A DNA stretch of 38,750 nucleotides, from the NCBI GenBank assembly GCA_022579005.1, contig MU401675.1:1-38750 (forward strand), given 5' to 3'. This DNA comes from Poronia punctata. Lineage: Eukaryota; Ascomycota; Sordariomycetes; Xylariales; Xylariaceae. A model generated the notes under the pieces. It searched no databases. It was given only the letters and a program-made list of their open reading frames with translations, and had not been told where the DNA came from. Shown here piece by piece: positions 24,201 through 34,235 of the stretch. The stretch's first letter is position 1; each line of letters begins with the position of its first letter. A program made the position numbers and the translations under genes.

Positions 24201-25551
24201 GGACTAGCGACCCCTACGTCGTGCTCGTGGACGAATACCAAAAGCGCCTGCATAAGACTCGGATCATCATGAGGACTCTTAGTCCCCGGTGGGACGAATC
24301 CGTAGACGTCACCGTGTCTGGGCCGCTCAACATCGTGGCCACCATATGGGATTACGATACCTTTGGCGACCATGATTTCGTGGGCAGAACCTCGCTCAAG
24401 CTTGATCCTTTACATTTTAGCGACTATCTCCCGCGAGAATTCTGGCTCGATCTGGACACACAGGGAAGAATCCTTTTCCGCGTGAGCATGGAAGGCGAGC
24501 GAGACGATATCCAGTTCTATCTGGGTAAGGCATTCCGACATCTGAAGAGGACGGAGCGCGATATGGTTCGAAAGATCACCGACAAGGTAAGGAAACAATG
24601 GATAGCAAAAGCCATCGTGCCTCGACTAACAGTTTGCAGCTCTCGAGGCAGATCAACGCTTCACTTTCCCACGAAGCGTTACGTGCCCTCTTGGGCCGTA
24701 ACCTCGCCTCCCAAGTCAACTCGTTCTTCAAGCGGAGCTCGACCCTACCCGCACTGACCGATGCCGATGTCGAGAATGCTCTCCAGTCTCTCTTTACATA
24801 CTTCAACGACAACTTTTCTATAATGAAACAAAGCTTAACGGACGCGACAATGGTTGCAGTCATGACACGATTGTGGAAGGAGGTCCTGATGGCTATTGAA
24901 ACTCTAGTCGTACCGCCCTTGTCCGATAAACCGTCGAGCCAGCGTCCTCTGAATCAACGGGAGCTCGACGTTGTCTTTAAATGGTTGAAGTTACTTTACA
25001 GTTTTTTCAACGCTCAAGATGAGACCGGGGAGGTCCTCGGCGTGCCCGCTGAAGTCCTCAAATCGCCTAAGTATCACGAGCTCAACTCGCTCAACTTTTT
25101 CTACTTTGATAGTACCGAGAACCTGATCCGCACGTCGGAGCGGATAGCAGCCGCCACAGCCCAGCGGCAGCAGCAACAGCTCCAGGGCCAGATGGGGTCC
25201 AACCGCTTTCTAGCCGCACCTGCGCTAGGAGGGGCTGCCGCCGGGCCAGGTTTCGCCAGCATGGGAACCATACGCAGAGGGAAAAGCATCATGATGAGCC
25301 GCAACCTGGGCACAATGAGGCGTGCCAAGGAAGAGAAGCGGAAGGAGGCACAAGCGGACCCCTCTGACGACATGATACTACGCATCCTGCGCATGCGGCC
25401 CGAAGCGGCTGGTTATCTCAAGGAGAGACACCGCCAAAAGGAAAGAATGGCGGCAGCCGCCGCAGCCGCCCTGATCGTAAAGCAAAGTGTTAGCCAGGGT
25501 TGGAACACTGGTAGCGCAAGCTTCGGTCGAGGCGGGATACCTCGACGTTGA
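21280..25551 (+). CDS. Munc13/Unc13-type protein, MHD1-C2-MHD2
   Basis: Likely vesicle-priming and exocytosis factor of the Munc13 family (in fission yeast Ync13 balances exo- and endocytosis at the division site; family knowledge). Exons 21280-23928, 24005-24586 and 24640-25551 give 1380 residues. The introns are 76 nt (GTACGT..TAG, ACTAAC branch) and 53 nt (GTAAGG..CAG, CTAAC branch), both in phase 0. The first ATG of the frame is at 21280; the open frame begins 12 nt earlier at a GTG. MHD1-like helices lie at about 730-850. A C2 domain at about 929-1018 keeps acidic residues expected for calcium binding: D946 and D952 (CDPNGTSDPY), D999, D1001, D1005 and D1007 (WDYDTFGDHD). MHD2-like sequence spans about 1078-1245, and the tail is Ala/Arg/Met-rich. 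The C2 sits between the two MHD parts, as usual for fungal members. The Ser/Arg-rich N-terminus is probably disordered. Confidence 0.9.
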
Positions 25552-26722
25552 TCTCTCTAACCACTATCAGAAAGTCGTACTAAGTTGGGGCGAGTTTATC
25601 AGAGCTCGGTTTTGAGGGCTTTAGCAGCAAGGGATTATACCAAACCCGGGGTCGAAAGGGGGAGAAGCCCACAACATCCCGACAGGTGGGCCGAAATATT
25701 TATATTGCCTAGAGATTCATTGGCTGCCTCGGTCTTTTCTCTTCTTCCACATCCATCGGAAGAGCAAAGCGTGTATATGGCCGGCGTTTTTTTTTTCCTC
25801 AGTTCGTATGGCGCAATTAGTATGCAAGCATATTGATATATTTTCCCATTTCCTAGTTCCTAAGCCACGCCATGTAGTACTGCCATCATGTTTAGTCATG
25901 CTGGCTATCCGTTGTTTTCTTTAGCTTAATGACTTGCTCCTGATAGATACCCGATCTTGAAGCGAAATGGAATTCATAATATCATACCAACTCTACACAG
26001 GCGGCTGCGGCTTGGACTATTTGCATTTGCAGTATTCGTGATGTGAGTGACATGCTGAATTCAAGTTTGACGGCCACGGAAAGACCGAGATAGGAGGCCA
26101 GTCCGTAGTATGTATACCAGGCTTTTGTATGTGTGGTAGAGAGGACTTCGAAAAGACGTAACCAGTAATTTCACCACTGGCCAGTATAACAGCTAGTTGT
26201 CTCGAACTCTCACGCCTCAAACAGAGGTTCCGCAAATCCCTCCATCAGGGACACCGGCCCCCTTTCATCCCCAACGTGGGCTTAGATTTATTACATGGAA
26301 TTCAACAATAGGATACGTACCTAGTGTATATCTTGGTACTCTTCTCTTTTATATATACCAACCAGCCATGACTGCCCGTCGAAAGATACCTAACTACATG
26401 TATTTTCTTTCAGCTTTCCACAAAGTTTCCAGACAACGGCTTTGTTATCAAATTGCTGCCAGCTGGCAACATCATGATCTCGCAGGAAGCCACATTTTTT
26501 CAGCGTAACATATCTTATCTAGCTTTTGTGTTGTCGTTTCCTGGGTCCGTTTAGAACTAGGTACTCCTACGTAATCCTACCTACTTTTTCTGGTTTCTGT
26601 TCAAAGCTTTCGGTGACGTGGGGAGGGGGTTTGGGGTTTTCCCATGCGTACGTACAGTGATGACATTCTGATAACGGGCATTAGGTATGTATGTACATGC
26701 GGCTCTCGGGTATATATGTATA

Positions 26723-26822
26723 TGTACGGTGATATAATATTATGTAGGTTAGGTTGCTTTTTTACACTTTTTTATTATAATTATTAAATGTGTAGGTATG
26801 TACCTATGTACGGTGATATAAT
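26723..26822. repeat. 16-bp direct repeat, 84 bp apart
   Basis: TGTACGGTGATATAAT occurs at 26723-26738 and again at 26807-26822, each preceded by A. The spacer holds a run of T and a TAGGTTAGGTT stretch. Origin unknown; it could be a duplicated remnant. Confidence 0.9.
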
Positions 26823-27000
26823 TCCGATATAATTGAAACTTGAATAGAAGTCATCCCGTGGTCCATCCGTTTCATGGCTACGTTTTGTTATCATGATCAG
26901 GGATATCTCCTGGTTTGAAAGTAAGAAAACATTGCCCCAAGCCTGAGGGCGAAAAGACGTAATGTAATTTTTATCACTTGGACAGCAAGCAAATCGATCG

Positions 27001-27024
27001 ATCTATCTATCTATCTATCTATCT
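27001..27024. repeat. (ATCT)6 microsatellite
   Basis: Six perfect ATCT units preceded by two ATCG-like units. A simple repeat, probably length-variable. Confidence 0.95.
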
Positions 27025-27153
27025 GTATACCTAAGTTCGATTCCAACGACGTCGGAATTAAGAAGCTCGAAATGAGAAACATGGAGCTTTGAATACCTAC
27101 ACCTCTTTATTGGTTACTTTATTTTACCTAACGAAACATGTCGAGACGAGGTC

Positions 27154-27175
27154 AGGTTAGGTTAGGTTAGGTTAG
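27154..27175. repeat. Interstitial (TTAGG)-type repeat
   Basis: Four AGGTT units plus AG form a short tandem array of the pentamer TTAGG. It differs from the usual filamentous-fungus telomere unit TTAGGG, so it need not be telomeric in origin. Shorter TAGGTTAGG stretches occur near 26745 and 30661. Confidence 0.9.
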
Positions 27176-27795
27176 ATCCTTGAAAAAGGGGGCTTTACTT
27201 CAAAAATAGGCCCTTTGGTCTGTCTGTCTGAGGTGCCCAACCGCAACGGCACGTCGTAATTGCAGCGTCAGTCCCGCGAGGAAAAGGAACGTTTGCGGCA
27301 TCACCATGTACTCATATACTGTATAATACGTTTCGGGCCGTATGGTATCATTTCTACAGACGGTATTACCTAATAAAGGAAGTCGAAAGTGTACAGTAGG
27401 TACTACAAATTTGTGATATGACATCTTTTTATTTCTTCATGTCTTTTGGGGGGAGGGGTCCTATACCCCAGTTTTTATGGATCAAGTACATTGAAAATGT
27501 TTTTCAAGAGAACAAAAAAGAGGCAAATTAAAACGATTGCGTCCTATCGATATGTGAGTTTACTTTTGTAAAAAAGAAAGCCACGTGAACCTTGACACTC
27601 TACTCTGGAACGTAGCCCCGTAGCTGCAGGTTAAAGACTTTAAGGTTAGATAGATCCCGTCCGGACCAGGGCCAGGACCAGGTTTTTTCGCTCCCGCTTT
27701 TTTTACTCTACCTTTCTGCCCATTGGCATGGAATTCTGCAGCAAAGTCCACGTACAAACATAATAGGGGGGGACCCTAGTCGTGCCTAGTCTAGA

Positions 27796-28180
27796 TTATA
27801 TGACCCAGCGGAAAGAAATATGGTACGAGTACAGAATATAGCTGCTAGACAGATAAATGAGGTCCGCTACTATGCACATAGTAAGATGGCCCCCTTGTTG
27901 TACTACGAGGGGCTCGAACGTGGCTCCTTTTGCCAACTGCGGTTTTGGTTGGTCGTTGATAAACTTGATACCGGAATCGCCTGTTCTTGCTAGGACGTTT
28001 TGGTCCATCTGAAACGGATTGGCGGGGGCCTTGGACAAGGGGTTCGAACTGGGAGGTTCTGGCGTCCCTTTCCAATTGCGTCCCTACCCTTTTTTTTTTT
28101 TTGGAGCAGTGCGGAGAAGTTGTTTGAGCACGATTTGGGCCGGGGAAGAAGCAGCAGGTGGGCGGAATGCTGTCTGTACC
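27796..28180 (-). pseudogene. Possible decayed or mis-spliced gene fragment
   Basis: One minus-strand frame runs from about 28180 to a TAA at 27796-27798 with a single internal TAG (plus-strand 28084-28086), directly after a run of 13 A. The part before the stop reads AFRPPAASSPAQIVLKQLLR and the part after includes NPFQMDQNVLARTGDSG, both with protein-like composition. The segment opens after a 20-T run followed by GGTACAG, which resembles a 3' splice site. No upstream exon with an ATG was found and I do not recognise the family. It may be a pseudogene, a real gene with an intron over the A-run, or chance. Confidence 0.25.
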
Positions 28181-28200
28181 AAAAAAAAAAAAAAAAAAAA
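28090..28200. repeat. T13 and A20 homopolymers flanking 78 bp
   Basis: A run of 13 T (28090-28102) and a run of 20 A (28181-28200) flank 78 bp of mixed sequence. The two runs could pair as a 13-bp stem in single-stranded form. Homopolymer lengths in an assembly are error-prone. Confidence 0.85.
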
Positions 28201-31200
28201 GTATCTAGCCGTGCCCTATTGTCTGCGCGTAGGTAGGTAGCTAGATAAGTAAAAGAAACGACAAGTAATACAACTTGTATTAATGATACTCTAATTTTCA
28301 AATACGTAGATGAGCATTTCTGCTCTCACACATGTACGAGCATATATGTAACCAACAGTACACGTATGTGCGTTATGTGCTTCGATCAGAGATATCCTCG
28401 GAACTTGGTGGCGAGGGTGGTACTTTGCTAAGTAAATCAAATGCAGATCGGTGGCGGTCAAGTACCGAACGAATCCAACGAGCCTCTCAGCCTCCTGGCC
28501 GAGACGTGTCGGCCTTTGTTCGTTGGGGTCTGGACATCTGGCTGTCTGGTACTACTCGTAGAGGCACTAGAGATACGAGTAGGTTGACCCTGATTGTAGA
28601 TAGGTCGTAGCCTCGCCTAAAAATAAAAAGACGAGTGTGAGTTCCGAGGACGAGTATGAGTTCTGAAGGGGCTGAAACTCCGAGAATGTCCGCGAGATAT
28701 GAGTAGGTAGCTAAAGGCTAAGCCGGGTCCTATCATTTATTACGTACCAAATTGACGGTTTTACTTACGAGTACAGGATATTCTTCTCAAAAGATGCAGA
28801 TGCCCGAGAGTAGTTTTCTCCGTGCTCTGTACGAGTAAGTAACCAGGTGTCTCCCAAGTACTCTCTTAAGCAACCCCAATACTGATTGGAAGCCTTACTG
28901 GATGAACATGAAACCGTCTGCCCCCCCATTCCTCTGTTTGGAATTGTACTGCCCTTAGGTTATATTGTACCTAAAAGACCTGGGTGCCTGGCTCATTCGT
29001 CTACAATTCGTAGTACGAGGTGCGTAGAGAAGCAGCTCGATGGCACGTGTCCGATAAAGTGGATCGAAGCCAGGCGGCCCCGGAGGTGTCAACGAGCGCC
29101 ATATTTCATACACGCAGATTGCCCGGCAGAGGGCATGGGCAATGAGGGGATACGGGATTGGTAGCTGCATCGCACTAAGAAATGTAGGGCAGCTGGAATC
29201 GTTAGGTGCATCCGTCTTGCGCCTGTTATTAGTAGCACGTAGGTGCTATCCCCACATGGACACAGGAGGGGAAGTCAAGAGGGCAAATAAAACTCAATAA
29301 ACATGTTCTACCGGTGCACAAAGGGTCGAAATTGTGGGGTGGATAATTAAGGGTCCTCTGAGAGTCTGAGTTTGAGCAGACGGTCTCTGAGACGGTGTTT
29401 GCTGGCGGACCAGACTGCTAGATACCCGCCCAATAGGTACATACCTACCTAAAGGAAGAGGTTAGGTAGCCGGCTGCCTGTATCTAGATTTTTAGTTTAG
29501 TTAGATAAGATCTGGACTGGAAAGGACCTGGAGTTCCGGCATCCGTACTCCAATACCTACTTCTTCAAGTAACACAAGGTACGGGTAACTCTTGACCTAA
29601 GATACTAACCTTATGTTTCTCACAGAGACGAGTCTCCAAATAATCTCACTGACTTGTACCGGGTGCACGTCTTCAAACCGGAAGTACCTCTTCAGTGTTT
29701 GGCTCCTACCACGAGGCCGGTATCTAACCACAGGTGTACGCTTTGCCCAGCAGTCAGTGCCTGCAGGTGGTAGTGGAAACTCAGGTCCAAGAATGCCAAA
29801 GTGCCAAAGTGCTCCGGTGGTGCGGTTTTATGCCGAATATGCCGGTTTGAGCTAACGTCATTGGTAGGCTGCACCGCTGCAGTGTTTAAGGGCACTTCCC
29901 CTTGTAGTGTGGGTTATTTAGCATCAGCGCACCGGTCAGCCCGGTATTGCGCTGCTATTATCTCTCGGTATGTGCATATGTGTACGGTAAAGCAGAGAAC
30001 AGAGGGCTGAGAGGGCCCTAGAGCGCCATCGTGGACTCCTCTGCAATTCAATCCCCCCGGGGATCTGCTCGCAACCCTGGTCCCGTTAATAAAACATGGT
30101 TGTTAGATACTGAGACTGGGCGCAGCATATACCTAGTCTATAAAGCTCGCTTTTTATAGGCTCGAACGGCAATACTCACGGGAACCATCACAATCCTTGG
30201 GCTCCGGTTGGGGTTGCCATATAAACCCTCCAGCTCACCCCTGAGTGACCCCTCACCCAACACTGAACAGTTCTCGAGGCGACCCAGGCATCTCTATTGT
30301 CGAAAAACAATGCCGGTTGGATAGGAGACAACAACCGTAACAACCTAACATAGTAGCTGTGTTACCACAGGTATGGTACATGACATCGATGCCAACAGAG
30401 AGCTGGTCGGTTCGTGTATATCACAGTGGCACAAAAATTGTGACAAACGACGGGGATTGTGAGTTGTACGTGAAGAGACAATTGCCAATGAACGAAACTT
30501 CCTTGGAAAACCTTGACCTAGCGCGTTTACTAGCGGCGTGGCAGCAATTATGGCAGCTTTTGCTTGCAATGAGTTTGGCCTGATATTTGCTTGACCAATG
30601 CAATATGACGCAACGATGCATTTGGGGGGTGGGAGGGGGATAGCGGGCTCACCACCCATCTGGTAGGTTAGGTACAGGTTTCGCCAGTCATTCCTGCGCC
30701 GCCATCCAAAGCATCGTGAGCTCTAATATACACGTACAAGTAGGACACTTGTAGGTCTAGATATTACGATTAACCTACTCATAGGTAGTAGGTACGTAGG
30801 TAAACACTATTAGAAAAGTATAATTCCTTCAGATCATCAACGCTTGCAGTTCCTGTCGATCAGAAAGACCGAAGGCGCTGCGAGCCGCCTAGAACACGGA
30901 ACGCTTTTGCCACATGCCAACAGATTTGTCGATGACCTCCCTTCTGACCCCAGATGGGCGCTACACATAATGCTGTGTAACCCAAGGTCCGGCCTAGAAA
31001 GACTCCTACGTTTGAACTACGTGTACGTACCGTTGGCGCTCATATTCTGCTCATATCAAGGCCTTTTGACGCACACAGTAGATAAGCATATTTGATGTGT
31101 CATGTAGCTGCTATATTTTCTGCAGAACCATGGTAATTCCCATCATCTGTTGCTATACCAGAGTCTGTTTGTTTGTAGGGAGTAAGATCCTCTAACGGTC

Positions 31201-31728
31201 TTGGAAGGGTTTCATCAGGGTATCCAAGAATAGTTCCGCCGTGGGCATTCATCATGTTATAATAGTACTAACTGACAAGAGGAATCTTCCAGTAAACATA
31301 TCATCAACATAGGCGACATCGATATTCATTTTGGTGGAAGGATGAGTAGAAGTTTATCAGAAAGTAGGTAGCGCATCGGGCCCGAGACGCCTCGGCAACT
31401 ATACCGCAATCTTACAGCAATCGCGACACGATATAATCCGGGGAACGGGAGCCGGGATACTGCGCCTGACAAATCAAATACCGAAATATGATCCAAGTCA
31501 GCATCGCCCTCCCTAATATCATCCTTTTCAATGCCCGTATAAAGTGGCTGCTGAGACAAATCTCGATGAGCTTCGAGACGCCAAACACTGTTTCAACCTT
31601 GAGGAGACAATGACGTGTAAAACCTGGGACCAGGGGTTGGTCTGCTCTGTCAATTGAGAAGAACAAATATGTATCGTCTTCTGCATTCCTCCCCTGTAAA
31701 ACCATGAATCCGTTTTGTGTCTTCCTTT

Positions 31729-31760
31729 GCCAACGTCAAAAGACGCCAACGTCAAAAGAC
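31729..31760. repeat. 16-bp perfect tandem duplication
   Basis: GCCAACGTCAAAAGAC is present twice in direct succession. A simple local duplication, with no gene context. Confidence 0.95.
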
Positions 31761-33752
31761 AACCAAAGTCGTAGTACAGTCTACCTTTATTGGATAGCAG
31801 TCTTTGCATTGTCTTTGTTAACGGTAGCGCTGGGAGCACCATCATGGGCTTCTTTTGCAACCACGCTCTTCCAGTAACCCTTTCTGCGCCGAGTCTATCT
31901 AACCTAGTACACGTAGGCCATCTGCAACGGGTAACCCGGCATGGCCTGGAATGGCGCTCCAGCTGGAGAGCTCTAAACGATACAAGATTGTTAGTCTAGT
32001 CTAAACCAACGACGCTTGAACTACTGTAGAAAATAGAGATAAATGGACAAAGGCATCTTCAAATAAGACGTCTATATCTTCTTAGCCACTTTCGATTAGT
32101 ACCGCGCCGTAGTCTAGACTGCCCATCTGCTATCCAAAATACGTTGGCAAAGTGCATGTCGACCTCATACGATACTATACAATTGGCCCAGAGCATAACT
32201 GACGCGGATTGATCCTACACATCAACATTAATCGCCTTAAATTTGCGATTCCCAGGCACTAATGCGGTGTTGAATACATGCTGTTCTCAACAAGAGAAGG
32301 CCAAGTTGAAGTTATGGCGAACACAACTTAAAAGGGTCACAATTGCAACTTGGAGGCATGAACGTATTGGATACGCTGTACGCGCTACACAGACGTACAG
32401 AATACGGAGTAACAGGTTGATATTGCAAAAATATACGAGTAGTGTTGACGAGCTACTTGCTACTATGAGTACATATGTAGAAACAGGCCATCCTTTGCCC
32501 CAACGCTGAGTAAGTACCTACTCGTAAGCAGTAGGTAGCGATAAGGTGCTAGACTACCTAGTCCAGTGGCAATACAGTTTTTACGAGTATGTTGGGCCTA
32601 TCCTAAACATCCGACATAGGTACTTTCTGTAGTCACCTTGGCAAAGTTACTGATCAGATCCATCAGTTTTTAATGTACTCAGTAAAGATGCAAGGCCCAA
32701 GACAGAACCCAAGAGTCTGCCTGCTTGAAAACAACCAATTCAAACTGCCTAGATGTCTACACGCAGTACGTAGTAGGTACCTTAATATCCTATATTCCTA
32801 CATAATGTATTTAGCCACTGTCACCATCACTACGGGCTTATTATACACAGGCAAAAGAGCTTGAACAAAGCATACACGTAGATGGATTGAGGTCTGTTTA
32901 AAGCAAGCGGGCTTATTTGTTACATTTGCTACAAGAGAGGTATGGAGATACGATGAGGAAGATCCGTTTGTCTAGCCTTTTTACATATGCCATGTACCTG
33001 AGGACTTCAGTGTGGGCCACATTCGACAGGGTTGGAAATGGTGGCACTTGACCCTTGGCACGCTCAATCCTGACTGGCCAAATCTAATCATCTGTTGTAC
33101 CCCTGGTCATATTGGACCAATTATCAGGCATATCATTTGTGACTAGCCGGGGCCACATGCAACCCCACAGATACCTCCAGCGGGCAGGTACTTGTTTCGT
33201 CACGGAGGTGGTAGCTGCAATAGAAGTATTCCTGATGGCGGCGTAGTGAAAGAAGTACCTTGGTACCTACTCGTACACCATACGGTGGACACTGTACTGC
33301 TTGTTAGCCACTTGATAGGAGAGGGAAAACGACAGTACTCGTATGAGTACCTACTTGGTTGACTACTGACCAGCGAAGCGACCCATCCGTCTTTCTTCTT
33401 CTCCCACGAGTCCCAATCCCTTCCTTCTCCGCCTTATTTGCCGTCCTGCCTGTTGTTCGCTAGAATAGACTTATACCAGAGACCGCTGCTATCGCATTAT
33501 CTTCCAAGATCGCCTGTTTGTTGCGATTCCCAGCGTCTCTGCACAAGAACTGGCCTGTCGCTGACATTTGTTTTGGGCTAGGTATTTTATTCATTTTTGT
33601 TTATTTCTCTTAATTTTCCGCTTTCTGACCGCCGCCAAGGCCTGGAGTCTGAGGCCTGGAGAAGGAGCACAGGTGTGTACCACTATCCAATGTACGTTTT
33701 ACCCTGTCGAGGTTGACTGCCTGTACTCTGATTCTTTGACACCTTACAAGTA

Positions 33753-34125
33753 ATGCTTGGGTCCCCTTTCCCAACTTATCAGAGCAGAGCCTAATAGTTA
33801 TACATACATACTTACCTTATTCAATAGAGACCTGTTCGCTTACTACGACACCGTTCCCTTTGACCACCGACGATCACGACTTCTTGGTCTTTTCGTCTCT
33901 CCTTTCCCTTACTTCCTAGGACGACCGGTTGACCCTACACCGTTATATACGTTCGATCGAACAGCATCTATCTTACCGGTCCTTAGTATCCGACTGTTCA
34001 TCCCTGTACTAGATCATTAAGCAGGGACATGCAGCGGCACACCCTGTGAAGTGGTTCCATATTCGCCAAAAGGCGTACATAGTGCTGCTTCTACTCCCTA
34101 CCGACACTCCATGCGGATATCGTGA
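33753..34125 (+). promoter_or_regulatory. Possible uORFs in the histidine kinase leader
   Basis: Three short ATG-initiated frames lie upstream of the kinase start at 34236: 33753 (13 codons before stop), 34029-34049 (MQRHTL, then TGA) and 34111-34125 (4 codons, then TGA). If the transcript begins upstream of them, they could lower translation of the kinase. The transcription start is not visible, so this is inference. Confidence 0.3.
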
Positions 34126-34235
34126 CGGTCTTTTGAAAGCATTGTATCGAACCCTATACCCTTTGATCTTTAATCCGCCCAATCGCCCCATCGCCCCCAA
34201 GACCGGACGGACTGTCGGTCTCTTCTGTCGTAAAA

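Larger units (their letters stand above)
25552..34235. other. 8.7 kb region without a supportable gene
   Basis: Ordinary base composition, but every open frame is short, and most lack an ATG start. It holds many copies of TACTCGTA/TACGAGTA and TACCTAC/GTAGGTA, several simple repeats listed separately, and one possible decayed gene at 27796-28180. I see no terminal inverted repeats, reverse transcriptase or transposase motifs. About 33360-34235 is probably the promoter and 5' leader of the histidine kinase. Confidence 0.6.

Noticed and set aside
27030..27050. GTTCGATTCC resembling a tRNA T-arm
   Set aside because: The flanks are an ATCT microsatellite and no acceptor or anticodon stem can be formed.
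28035..28060. GGGGTTCGAAC resembling a tRNA T-arm
   Set aside because: The stem does not pair and no cloverleaf is possible around it.
30359..30583. 74-codon ORF with protein-like composition
   Set aside because: It opens at GTG, no upstream exon was found, the minus strand is also open, and no family is recognised.
31412..31860. Two overlapping minus-strand ORFs
   Set aside because: They overlap in different frames, have no motif, and no transposon signature was found nearby.
32243..32509. 88-codon plus-strand ORF
   Set aside because: It opens at TTG and shows basic, unrecognised sequence without splice partners.
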